From Acidimicrobiales bacterium (GTDB taxonomy: Bacteria > Actinomycetota > Acidimicrobiia > Acidimicrobiales > SZUA-35), in assembly GCA_013003325.1 (NCBI GenBank), contig JABDJU010000131.1:1-20588 (forward strand): a stretch of DNA of 20,588 bases, given 5' to 3'. The notes beneath the pieces were generated by a model. The model worked only from the letters and a program-made list of their open reading frames with translations. It did no database searches and was not told the DNA's origin. This document shows, in pieces, positions 7,329 to 14,143 of the stretch (position 1 is its first letter; each line of letters begins with the position of its first letter). A program made the translations under genes and the position numbers.

Positions 7329-7345
7329 AGGAGGTCTTGCCTCCT
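7329..7345 (-). terminator. short hairpin after ppk2, possible terminator
   Basis: AGGAGG and CCTCCT pair perfectly across a 5-nt loop, starting 10 nt after the ppk2 stop. No T-run follows the stem on the minus strand, so intrinsic termination is uncertain. It is the only stem-loop seen between ppk2 and the next gene. Confidence 0.3.
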
Positions 7346-7354
7346 CGGTTCAAG

Positions 7355-8140
7355 CTAGTCCCCGTAGACCGGCGGTACGAACGTCTGATCGGAAATCGGG
7401 GGCCGCACATACCCGTCGCTGGGAATATCGGGCAGCACGATCTCCGGATGCTCGACCTCCTGGTAGGGAATCTGGGTCAGCAGATGGCTGATGCAGTTCA
7501 GGCGGGCGATCTTCTTGTTATCCGACTCGACCACCCACCACGGCGCCTGCTTGATGTCAGTGGCGGCAAACATCGCATCCTTGGCTCGGCTGTAGTCGGC
7601 CCACCGGCTCCGCGATTCGAGATCCATCGGCGAGAACTTCCACCGTTTCGTCGGATCGGAGAGGCGGCTCCTGAATCGACGTTCCTGCTCGGCATCGCTG
7701 ACCGAGAACCAGTACTTGATGACTTTGATGCCGCTGCGCACCAGCATGCGCTCGAACTCGGGCGCCGAGCGCAGAAACTCTCTGTACTCCTCGTCGGTGC
7801 AGAAACCCATCACCTTTTCGACCCCGGCCCGGTTGTACCAACTGCGGTCAAAGAGCACCATCTCCCCCGCAGCCGGCAGGTGGGCGACATACCGCTGGAA
7901 GTACCACTGGGTCTTTTCACGCTCGGTCGGAGCCGGTAGAGCTGCGATCCGAACCACTCGAGGGTTGAGGGGTTCTGCAATCCGCTTGATCGTGCCGCCC
8001 TTGCCCGCCGCATCCCGGCCCTCGAACACCACAACCGCCCTGAGACCTTCCTGGCGGACCCACTCATGCATCTTCACCAGCTCGAACTGCAGTCGCTTCA
8101 GCTCCGACTCGTAGAGCTTCTTCGAGATCTTTCCAGCCAT
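7355..8140 (-). CDS. ppk2: polyphosphate kinase 2 (PPK2 family)
   Basis: PPK2 enzymes move phosphate between polyphosphate and nucleotides, mostly using polyphosphate to make GTP or ATP from diphosphates (class I) or ADP from AMP (class II). This 261-residue protein is a single-domain PPK2. The Walker A loop is G41-R-D-A-A-G-K47-G-G. The Walker B region has D98 in MVLFDRSWYNRAGVEKVMGFC, and the lid region contains 'RFRSRLSDPTKRWKFSPMD'. The length fits class I. The ATG at 8138-8140 begins MAGKISKKLYE, a normal PPK2 start. It lies 41 nt downstream of glgB on the same strand, so the two are probably co-transcribed, linking polyphosphate and glycogen stores. Direction of the reaction and nucleotide preference cannot be read from the sequence. 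Confidence 0.95.
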   Translation of the reverse strand: MAGKISKKLYESELKRLQFELVKMHEWVRQEGLRAVVVFEGRDAAGKGGTIKRIAEPLNPRVVRIAALPAPTEREKTQWYFQRYVAHLPAAGEMVLFDRSWYNRAGVEKVMGFCTDEEYREFLRSAPEFERMLVRSGIKVIKYWFSVSDAEQERRFRSRLSDPTKRWKFSPMDLESRSRWADYSRAKDAMFAATDIKQAPWWVVESDNKKIARLNCISHLLTQIPYQEVEHPEIVLPDIPSDGYVRPPISDQTFVPPVYGD

Positions 8141-8181
8141 GGGAAACAGAGTGGCTCAGCCGGTGTCGCCGAGCAAGACGG

Positions 8182-10056
8182 TCAGCCGATCGGTGCGAGC
8201 GCAACGACGCTCAACGGTGGCAGGTCGAGAACGAAGCTCTGCTCCCGACCGTGGGCGCCGTGACCATCGGCTGTCGCAGTAGCGACTTCGACCCCCGAGC
8301 CGCCGTACTCAGCAAGGTCGCTGTTTACCAGCACCTCCCATTCACCGCCGCGGGGCACCCCCAGCCGATATTCGCTTCGGGTCACCGGCGTGAGGTTGAA
8401 GACACACAATACCGGGCGGTGATCGGCGGACTCACGAATCCATGCCAACACGCTGTTCTCCCCGTCGTCGTTCACAACCCATGAGAACCCGGCCGGGTCG
8501 TTGTCGCTGGCATGCAACGACGGCTCGGAGCGGTACAGCGAGTTCAGCGCACTGACCCACGCCATCGTGCCAGCGTGATTGGGCAGCTCCAGCTGGCTCC
8601 ACGCCGCCGGGTAGTCGTGATTCCACTCTGGACCCTGCCCGAATTCCTGGCCCATGAACAGCAACTTCTTGCCCGAGTTCAGCCATTGGTTGCCATACAG
8701 CACCCGGAGGTTGGCAAACTGCTGCCACTCATCGCCCGGCATCTTGGCCAATAGCGACCCTTTGCCATGGGTGACCTCGTCGTGGGAGAGGCCGAGCACA
8801 TAGTTCTCGCTGAAGGCGTACACCGAACGAAACGTGATCTCGTTGTGATGGAACCGGCGGTGGATCGGATCTCTCTCCAGATACGACAACGTGTCGTGCA
8901 TCCACCCCATGTCCCACTTGTAGTGAAACCCGAGCCCGCCATCGGCGACACGGCGGGTGACTCCGGGAAACGCGGTGCTCTCCTCAGCCACGGTGATCGC
9001 GTCCGGGAACCGCTCACCGATCGACTGATTGAGGTGCTGCAGGAAGCCGATCGCTTCGAGGTTCTCCCGACCGCCGTGGACGTTGGGAATCCATTCGCCC
9101 TCTTCCCGTGAGTAGTCGCGGTACAGCATCGACGCCACCGCATCGACTCGAATGCCGTCGATGTGGTAGCGATCAAGCCACATGTGTGCGCTCGAGGTGA
9201 GGAACGACCGCACTTCGTGCCGGCCGTAGTTGAACACGTAACTCTTCCAGTCGGGATGCCACCCTTCCTTTGGATCGGCGTGCTCGTACAGCGGTGAGCC
9301 GTCGAAACGCCCTAGAGCGAAGTCGTCGGACGGGAAGTGGCTGGGAACCCAGTCGAGCACTATCCCGATGCCGCGCTGGTGCAGCGCATCGACGAAGCCC
9401 ATGAATTCGGTGGGTAGGCCGTAGCGGGCGGTCGGGGCATAAAAGCCGGTGGATTGGTAGCCCCAGCTCCCATAGAAAGGATGCTCCATGATCGGGAGCA
9501 GCTCGACGTGGGTGAATCCGGTTGCGTCGAGATGATCGGCGAGCGGCTCGGCCAATTCGGTCCAGGTAAGGCTTCGGTAGGCCTCGGCGTGCCGCCAGGA
9601 ACCGACGTGCATCTCGTACATGGAGATGGGCTCGGTATGGGATTGCCTGCTCGAGCGGGCGCCCATCCAGTCGTCGTCGCCCCATTTGTAGCTGAGGTCG
9701 GTTACGACCGACGCCGTATGGGGAGGCAGCTCGGCGGCGAAGGCGAGCGGATCGGCCCGCTCGAGCATCGCCCCGTCTGCCGCGGTGATCTGAAACTTGT
9801 ACCGGTCACCCACCTTGGCATCGGGAACGACCCCGGCCCATATACCGCTCGAACCATTGGGGTGGAGTTGCTGGCCGGGTCCCCACTGGTTGAAGTCACC
9901 GATCACCGCAACGGCCTTTGCGCTCGGCGCCCACACGGCGAACCGCCGGCCCGGATCGGTCCACGCGGTCAGCGGTTGGCAGCCGAGCGCCTCGTAGAGC
10001 CGCGTATGGGTCCCCTCGTTGAACATCCACTGGTCCGACTGGGGAATCAAGCTCAC
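8182..10056 (-). CDS. glgB: 1,4-alpha-glucan branching enzyme (GlgB)
   Basis: GlgB makes the alpha-1,6 branches of glycogen. This 624-residue GH13 protein has an N-terminal carbohydrate-binding (CBM48) region ('FAVWAPSAKAVAVIGDFNQW'), the catalytic barrel and a C-terminal beta domain. Catalytic residues can be placed: nucleophile D305 in GIRVDAVASML, acid/base E358 in VAEESTAFPG, and D426 in LSHDEVTHG. Their spacing (53 and 121) equals that of D405, E458 and D526 in E. coli GlgB as I recall them. It begins close to the CBM48 and lacks the extra N1 domain of longer forms. The open frame extends to 10137. The GTG at 10054-10056 is preferred because the protein should begin just before QWMFNEGTHTRLYE and because TACCCT lies 7 nt upstream. 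The ATG at 10024-10026 is an alternative. ppk2 follows. Confidence 0.95.
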   Translation of the reverse strand: MSLIPQSDQWMFNEGTHTRLYEALGCQPLTAWTDPGRRFAVWAPSAKAVAVIGDFNQWGPGQQLHPNGSSGIWAGVVPDAKVGDRYKFQITAADGAMLERADPLAFAAELPPHTASVVTDLSYKWGDDDWMGARSSRQSHTEPISMYEMHVGSWRHAEAYRSLTWTELAEPLADHLDATGFTHVELLPIMEHPFYGSWGYQSTGFYAPTARYGLPTEFMGFVDALHQRGIGIVLDWVPSHFPSDDFALGRFDGSPLYEHADPKEGWHPDWKSYVFNYGRHEVRSFLTSSAHMWLDRYHIDGIRVDAVASMLYRDYSREEGEWIPNVHGGRENLEAIGFLQHLNQSIGERFPDAITVAEESTAFPGVTRRVADGGLGFHYKWDMGWMHDTLSYLERDPIHRRFHHNEITFRSVYAFSENYVLGLSHDEVTHGKGSLLAKMPGDEWQQFANLRVLYGNQWLNSGKKLLFMGQEFGQGPEWNHDYPAAWSQLELPNHAGTMAWVSALNSLYRSEPSLHASDNDPAGFSWVVNDDGENSVLAWIRESADHRPVLCVFNLTPVTRSEYRLGVPRGGEWEVLVNSDLAEYGGSGVEVATATADGHGAHGREQSFVLDLPPLSVVALAPIG

Positions 10057-10063
10057 CACCCAG

Positions 10064-10069
10064 AGGGTA
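10064..10069 (-). promoter_or_regulatory. possible -10 box of a leaderless glgB promoter
   Basis: TACCCT on the minus strand lies 7 nt before the GTG at 10056, the spacing expected for a transcript that begins at the start codon. No convincing -35 element is seen. The pattern recurs before nuoA, the DUF2256 gene, the SDR gene and the second oxidoreductase gene. Confidence 0.35.
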
Positions 10070-10145
10070 CGGGTTCCGATGGGGGTCCGCCGCCAGACGC
10101 CCACGAAACTCAAGCGACCGGAACAGTGCCCCGACAACTACAAGC

Positions 10146-10985
10146 ATGGCTCCGCCGCTTCGCCCTGCTCGTCGACAGCTCGCCCTTGTGGCAAGCGCAG
10201 CTCTCTTTCTCTCCGCCTGCAACGGCGGCTCGACCGCATCCGAGGATCCCGAAGGGTTGAAATTCTCCAGTAGCGAGACCGCCGCGACAACCTCGGAGCC
10301 AACCTCGACCGGGGCGGCCACGATGTCCGACAGCGAGCGGGTCGAGGCCTACTGCGCCCTCGCTATCGAACTCGACAGTGCCGAGAGCGATATCGACTTC
10401 GAACAGGATTTCGGTCCCGAAAACGCCGAACGAATCGCCAAGGTGTGGGAAGAGTTCATCGTCGAAAGCGAGAAGGTGGTCCCCGACGAGATTGCCGACG
10501 ACTACGACACAGCCAGGGTCGGCGTCGAGGCGCTGATCGAGGCTCTCGCCGAAACCGACTACAACTATTTCGCAGCTTTCGCCGTGATGGATCCGGCACT
10601 GCTCGAAAACGATGACATCGACGACGCCAACGACCGGCTCGATCAGTTTGCCGTCGACGTCTGTGGCATCACCGACGACGATGACGACTCAGGGGAAGCG
10701 CTCGCCACCGGCGGCGAATCGATGAGCGACGACACCCTCTCCGATAGCGAAATCGACCTGATCGCCGGGCTGCTGGAGACCGAGATCGGCCGCCAGTTGT
10801 TCATCGAGGGAATGATGCAAGACAGCACTCTCACCGAAGAGCAAGCAACCTGTTTCGTCGACACCGCCGACCTCGAAACCCTGCTGAGCTTCTCGAACGG
10901 AACGAGCGCCGAGAACGCGGCGTTGGTGGGTTTGTTCGAGACGCTGTCTGAGTGCGAAATCGATATCGACGCCTTCTCCAGCTAG
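10146..10985 (+). CDS. acidic secreted lipoprotein, two-part, function unknown
   Basis: The 279-residue protein has a twin-Arg-containing basic start, a hydrophobic core and a clear lipobox LSAC with Cys25, so it should be a lipid-anchored surface protein. A Ser/Thr-rich linker (about 27-60) follows. The first globular part (about 63-175) begins 'VEAYCALAIELDSAESD' and ends 'FAVDVCGI'; its two Cys may pair. An acidic DDDDD linker leads to a second, mostly helical part (about 195-275) with 'LTEEQATCFVDTADLETLL' and a closing 'LSECEID', again two Cys. The overall composition is very acidic. Such paired helical Cys modules occur in many actinobacterial hypothetical lipoproteins, but I do not recognise a named family. 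It diverges from glgB across about 90 nt. Confidence 0.85.
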   Translation: MAPPLRPARRQLALVASAALFLSACNGGSTASEDPEGLKFSSSETAATTSEPTSTGAATMSDSERVEAYCALAIELDSAESDIDFEQDFGPENAERIAKVWEEFIVESEKVVPDEIADDYDTARVGVEALIEALAETDYNYFAAFAVMDPALLENDDIDDANDRLDQFAVDVCGITDDDDDSGEALATGGESMSDDTLSDSEIDLIAGLLETEIGRQLFIEGMMQDSTLTEEQATCFVDTADLETLLSFSNGTSAENAALVGLFETLSECEIDIDAFSS

Positions 10986-10995
10986 TGCATGTTGG

Positions 10996-11013
10996 TCCTG
11001 GTCACGGCCAGGA
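10996..11013 (+). terminator. hairpin after the acidic lipoprotein gene, possible terminator
   Basis: TCCTGG pairs with CCAGGA across a 6-nt loop, starting 11 nt after the stop codon at 10985. It is followed by ATTCAATAA rather than a T-run. It may help end transcription before the receiver-like gene, or stabilise the 3' end. Confidence 0.3.
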
Positions 11014-11050
11014 TTCAATAACCAACCTGAACCTGCCGATAGATCCGTTG

Positions 11051-11548
11051 ATGAATTCGGAATTGGATGTCTACACAGCTGTGATCGCGATCTCCGATCC
11101 CGGAGCGTGTGTTGCGGCGCGCCATCTCGTGGTGCAGCACGAACGTTTCGAAACGGTTCGGGAGGTAACGAACGCCGTGATGGCGATCGACGCCTGCGAG
11201 ATTCTGAAGCCGGACTTGCTTCTGATTGCCGAAGACTCCCCCGGGCTGCGGGGTAGCGAGGTCCTCGGCGAAATACGGCATGTCAGTCCTTACACGCAGG
11301 TCATCCTGCTCGCCACCTACGACGCAACCTATTTGCACAACAGCGAGCATGCCTTCGTTTCCGCTTCGCTCTCGGTTCCCGATTCGATCAGCGATGCGCT
11401 CGACTCAGTGTCGGAAGCTCTCGACGATCCGACCCACGAGAGCGTCCCGGAACGACGCCGCGCCGATCGACGGATCAAACAGGACTGGACCAAGGTGTTC
11501 GCCGAACGCCGTACCTCGGTTGGTCGCCGCACCGAAGAGTTCCACTAA
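11051..11548 (+). CDS. degenerate response-regulator receiver-like protein with Arg-rich tail
   Basis: The 165-residue protein has an N-terminal region (about 7-125) with the strand-helix rhythm of a CheY-like receiver domain: 'YTAVIAISD', then 'CEILKPDLLLIAEDSPGLRGSEVLGEIRHVSPYTQVILLAT'. The block 'PDLLLIAEDSPGLRG' parallels the canonical phosphorylation-site block, but the position expected for the phospho-accepting Asp is Ala60, with E61 and D62 next to it. The usual Lys after the last strand is also not evident. I infer a pseudo-receiver that does not work by normal phosphorylation. The C-terminal 35 residues are very basic with repeated RR pairs (ERRRADRR, AERR, GRR) and may bind nucleic acid or acidic partners. 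The ATG at 11051 is the most plausible start; the frame stays open upstream. No sensor kinase lies nearby. Confidence 0.7.
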   Translation: MNSELDVYTAVIAISDPGACVAARHLVVQHERFETVREVTNAVMAIDACEILKPDLLLIAEDSPGLRGSEVLGEIRHVSPYTQVILLATYDATYLHNSEHAFVSASLSVPDSISDALDSVSEALDDPTHESVPERRRADRRIKQDWTKVFAERRTSVGRRTEEFH

Positions 11549-11567
11549 CTCTGATTCTCAGCCGTGT

Positions 11568-11580
11568 GGGGTCTGACCCC
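11568..11580. repeat. GGGGTCTGACCCC palindrome, REP-like
   Basis: This is a perfect 6+1+6 dyad in the 133-nt gap between the receiver-like gene and the DUF2256 gene. The remainder of the gap shows TTGAAA and TTGACA hexamers but no matching -10. From memory, GGGGTC(A/T)GACCCC palindromes are common near RAYT-type (REP-associated tyrosine) transposases, so a solitary REP-like element is possible. No transposase is present in the window and only one copy was seen. It could also act in transcript termination or as a protein-binding site. Confidence 0.35.
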
Positions 11581-11668
11581 GTCTTGAAAACCTTGACACG
11601 CGGCAGCAGATGCCATCGTGGAGACGAGCGACGGGTCGCCCGACTCGCGCCCGGTCGTGCCGGTTGGC

Positions 11669-11674
11669 TACCTT
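11669..11674 (+). promoter_or_regulatory. possible -10 box of a leaderless DUF2256-DUF3253 transcript
   Basis: TACCTT lies 7 nt before the ATG at 11682. The spacing fits leaderless transcription and supports this ATG rather than the upstream one at 11610. No good -35 was found. Confidence 0.35.
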
Positions 11675-11681
11675 CGGCGCC

Positions 11682-12059
11682 ATGACCGATAGAGCAGCAA
11701 AGACTTGTCGATCTTGCGGTCGCACGATCCAATGGCGCAAAAAATGGGAGCGCGACTGGGATCAAGTTCGCTATTGCTCGCAGCGATGCCGAGGTCGCCG
11801 AATCACCGCTGACGATGCCGCCTTGGAGGCGGCGATTCTTGAAATGCTTTCCGAAAGGCAGCGCGGGGCCAGCATCTGTCCTTCCGACGCTGCCAAGCGC
11901 ATTGGCGGCAACGACGAAGCCATATGGCGACCGTTGATGGAACCCGCCCGTGCCGCGGCGCGCCGCCTCGTGGCCGATGACCTCGTCGTGGTGACTCAAC
12001 GGGGTCGCCCCGTGGACGCTTCTATCGCACGTGGTCCGATCCGGATTCGGCGGGCCTAG
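11682..12059 (+). CDS. DUF2256 and DUF3253 domain protein
   Basis: This 125-residue protein joins two small conserved domains. The N-terminal DUF2256 part has a probable zinc-binding pattern: C9-x2-C12 in KTCRSCGRTIQWRKKW, then C32 and C36 in RYCSQRCRGRR. The C-terminal DUF3253 part (about 45-122) has 'AILEMLSERQRGASICPSDAAKRIGG', then 'WRPLMEPARAAARRLVADDLVVVTQRGRPVD', ending with 'GPIRIR'; it looks like a winged-helix fold. Both domains are of unknown function; nucleic-acid binding is a reasonable inference. The ATG at 11682 is chosen because the DUF2256 region begins there and a TACCTT lies 7 nt upstream. The SDR gene begins 9 nt after its stop, so the two may share a transcript. Confidence 0.88.
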   Translation: MTDRAAKTCRSCGRTIQWRKKWERDWDQVRYCSQRCRGRRITADDAALEAAILEMLSERQRGASICPSDAAKRIGGNDEAIWRPLMEPARAAARRLVADDLVVVTQRGRPVDASIARGPIRIRRA

Positions 12060-12062
12060 GGT
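12057..12062 (+). promoter_or_regulatory. possible -10 box of a leaderless SDR transcript, overlapping a stop codon
   Basis: TAGGGT lies 6 nt before the ATG at 12069, and its TAG is the stop codon of the DUF2256 gene. The match may therefore be a coincidence of the stop codon. It could instead give a transcript beginning at the SDR start. Confidence 0.25.
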
Positions 12063-12068
12063 CAGTCC

Positions 12069-12977
12069 ATGACAACAGGGTTCACCGCCGCCGACGTCCC
12101 CGAGCAGGCCGGTCGAACGATCCTGGTGACCGGCGCCAACACCGGGCTGGGTTTCGAGGCCTCCAAGGTGCTTGCCGCCAAAGGGGCCCGGGTGCTGTTG
12201 GGGTGCCGGTCGAGCGAGCGAGCGGCCGAGGCGATCGACCGCATCCGCTCCGACGTGCCCCGTGCCGACGTCGAGTTCGTCGAGCTCGATCAGGCCAGTC
12301 TCGCGAGCGTTCGATCGGCCGCCGACCGAGTGGCAAACGAGCCCCGACTCGACGTGCTGATCAACAACGCCGGAATCATGATTCCGCCGCTGCAGCGAAC
12401 CGAGGAAGGTTTCGAGTCACAGTTCGGCGTCAACCATCTCGGCACCTTCGCTCTCACTGCGCTTCTGCTCGCCAAACTCAACGAAAGCCCGGCCGGCAGG
12501 GTGGTTGTGACCAGCAGCCTGGCCCACAAGGGAAGCCAGATCTTCTTCGACGACATCGATGCCAAGGCCGAGTACGACGCCAGAGCTCGCTATGGGCAGA
12601 GCAAGCTTGCCAACCTGCTGTTCATGTACGAACTCGACCGGCGGCTTCGAGCAGCTTCGAGGTCCACCATCGCCGTCGCATGCCACCCCGGGATCGCCGA
12701 GACCGAGCTGTTCCGAACCATGCCGTCGTGGATGAAGCTGATCGTTCCCGTTGTCCGGCCGTTCTTCAACAGCGCCGAAGCCGGAGCGTGGCCCACGCTG
12801 ATGGCGGCGACCGCGCCATCGGTTCAGGGTGGCGACTACGTCGGCCCCGCCAAGCGAGGGGAAACCGCTGGCCCCGCGGTAAAGGTCGAAAGCACGAGCA
12901 CCGCCCGGAATCTTGAACTCGCCATAAGACTGTGGAACCTCTCAATTGAGATGACAGGCATCGATCCCGGGATCTGA
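12069..12977 (+). CDS. short-chain dehydrogenase/reductase (retinol-dehydrogenase-like)
   Basis: This 302-residue classical SDR oxidises or reduces alcohol and carbonyl groups with NAD(P). The cofactor loop is T21-G-A-N-T-G-L-G28, followed by NNAG at 99-102. The catalytic group is Ser149/Ser150, Tyr175 and Lys179 in YGQSK. 'LLGCRSSERAAEA' after the second strand has an Arg (R47) where NADPH-preferring members often carry a basic residue, so NADPH use is likely. The sequence style ('VTGANTGLGFEASKVLA', 'FGVNHLGTFALTALLL', 'CHPGIAETEL') is that of the bacterial relatives of retinol dehydrogenases 11-14 and protochlorophyllide reductase. The physiological substrate cannot be told. It sits 9 nt after the DUF2256 gene and 44 nt before dusB. 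Confidence 0.94.
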   Translation: MTTGFTAADVPEQAGRTILVTGANTGLGFEASKVLAAKGARVLLGCRSSERAAEAIDRIRSDVPRADVEFVELDQASLASVRSAADRVANEPRLDVLINNAGIMIPPLQRTEEGFESQFGVNHLGTFALTALLLAKLNESPAGRVVVTSSLAHKGSQIFFDDIDAKAEYDARARYGQSKLANLLFMYELDRRLRAASRSTIAVACHPGIAETELFRTMPSWMKLIVPVVRPFFNSAEAGAWPTLMAATAPSVQGGDYVGPAKRGETAGPAVKVESTSTARNLELAIRLWNLSIEMTGIDPGI

Positions 12978-13006
12978 TACGTCCCGCTTGGGCACCGTGT
13001 GGGCTC

Positions 13007-13012
13007 TATCCT
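13007..13012 (+). promoter_or_regulatory. possible -10 box just upstream of dusB
   Basis: TATCCT lies 9 nt before the GTG of dusB in the 44-nt gap after the SDR gene. This is slightly longer than the 6-8 nt seen for the other genes, so a very short leader or a leaderless transcript is possible. A -35-like TTGGGC at 12989-12994 is too close to fit. Confidence 0.3.
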
Positions 13013-13021
13013 TGTTGTGTC

Positions 13022-14143
13022 GTGATCGCTCCCCCGTTGTTTGCTGCTGGGAACGTGCCCAAGGTAGTGCTGGCTCCGATGGCCGGCGTCACCAACGCGC
13101 CCTTCCGCCGGCTTTGCCGACGCTACGGCGGTGGGCTCTATGTGAGCGAAATGATCTCGGCCCGTGCCGTCGTTGAGGGCAACGAGAAGACGATGAAGCT
13201 CACCCAGTTCGCTGACGACGAGTCGCCCCGCAGTCTGCAGCTGGCCGCCGTCGATCCTGCCGTGGTGGGCGAAGCCATCGGCAAGCTGATCGACACCGAA
13301 CGCATCGACCACTTCGACTTGAACCTCGGCTGCCCTGTGCGCAAGGTCACCCGCAATGGGGGCGGCTCGGCCCTGCCGTACAAGCGCAAGCTCCTCGAAC
13401 GAGTTCTCAACGCTGCGGTCAAAGCCGCCGGCGGGGTGCCGGTCACGGTGAAGTTTCGGGTCGGAATCGACGACGACCACCACACCTATCTCGACACTGG
13501 CCGGATCGCGGCCGATGCCGGAATCGCTGCCCTCGCACTCCACGGACGGACCGCCGCCCAGCTCTACAGCGGTTCCGCCGATTGGTCCACCGTCGCTGCG
13601 CTGCGCGAGACGGTCCCGGCCGAGCTTCCGGTGTACGGCAACGGAGACATCTGGGAAGCGTCGGACGCGTTGGCGATGGTGGACCAAACCGGGTGCGACG
13701 GGGTCGTCATCGGTCGCGGTTGCCTGGGGCGGCCGTGGTTGTTCGCTCACCTCGACGCCGCCTTCACCGGCGAGCCGCTGCCCACGATCCCACGAACCTC
13801 CGAGGTTGCCTTGCTGATGGCCGAGCATGCCAAGGAGCTCGTGGCATGGTTCGGCGAGTTCAAGGGGGTCAGGGAGTTCCGCAAGCACACCGCCTGGTAC
13901 CTGAAGGGATATCCGGTCGGCGGCGAGATCAGAGGCAAGTTGGGTCAGATCGAATCGCTCGACCACCTCGACGACCTGCTGGCCCAGCTGCCCGATGTGC
14001 GATTGCCCGATGAGAACCGCCGGGTGGCGCGGGGCCACACTCGAGGTCCCCAGGTCGTGGCGCTGCCTCAGGGCTGGCTCGACGACCCCGACGACGACCT
14101 GGTAGCCAACCCCGAGGGTGACTCAGCTGTTTCGGGGGGTTAG
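13022..14143 (+). CDS. dusB: tRNA-dihydrouridine synthase (DusB/NifR3 family)
   Basis: Dus enzymes use FMN and NADPH to reduce uridines in the D-loop of tRNA. This 373-residue protein shows the family pattern in order: 'LAPMAGVTNAPFRRL' (17-31), 'YVSEMISARAV' (40-50), 'DLNLGCPVRKVTRNGGGSAL' with catalytic Cys104, 'HGRTAAQLYSG', 'VYGNGDIW' and 'GVVIGRGCLGRPWLF'. The last two bind FMN phosphate. A C-terminal helical part with 'VREFRKHTAWYLKG' is the tRNA-binding region. The start is GTG at 13022-13024, giving MIAPPLFAAGNVPKVVLAPM, the usual distance to the first motif. The stop codon abuts that of the second oxidoreductase gene on the other strand, with no intervening base. Confidence 0.96.
   Translation: MIAPPLFAAGNVPKVVLAPMAGVTNAPFRRLCRRYGGGLYVSEMISARAVVEGNEKTMKLTQFADDESPRSLQLAAVDPAVVGEAIGKLIDTERIDHFDLNLGCPVRKVTRNGGGSALPYKRKLLERVLNAAVKAAGGVPVTVKFRVGIDDDHHTYLDTGRIAADAGIAALALHGRTAAQLYSGSADWSTVAALRETVPAELPVYGNGDIWEASDALAMVDQTGCDGVVIGRGCLGRPWLFAHLDAAFTGEPLPTIPRTSEVALLMAEHAKELVAWFGEFKGVREFRKHTAWYLKGYPVGGEIRGKLGQIESLDHLDDLLAQLPDVRLPDENRRVARGHTRGPQVVALPQGWLDDPDDDLVANPEGDSAVSGG

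Noticed and set aside
9454..10260. 268-residue plus-strand open frame
   Set aside because: It is antisense to glgB, whose catalytic residues are intact, and also overlaps the start of the acidic lipoprotein.
11593..11598. TTGACA as a -35 element of a promoter for the DUF2256 gene
   Set aside because: No -10-like hexamer lies 16-18 nt downstream; the TACCTT at 11669 is too far away to pair with it.
12836..14038. 400-residue minus-strand open frame
   Set aside because: It is antisense to dusB and the SDR end, without motifs; the plus-strand products are clearly real.
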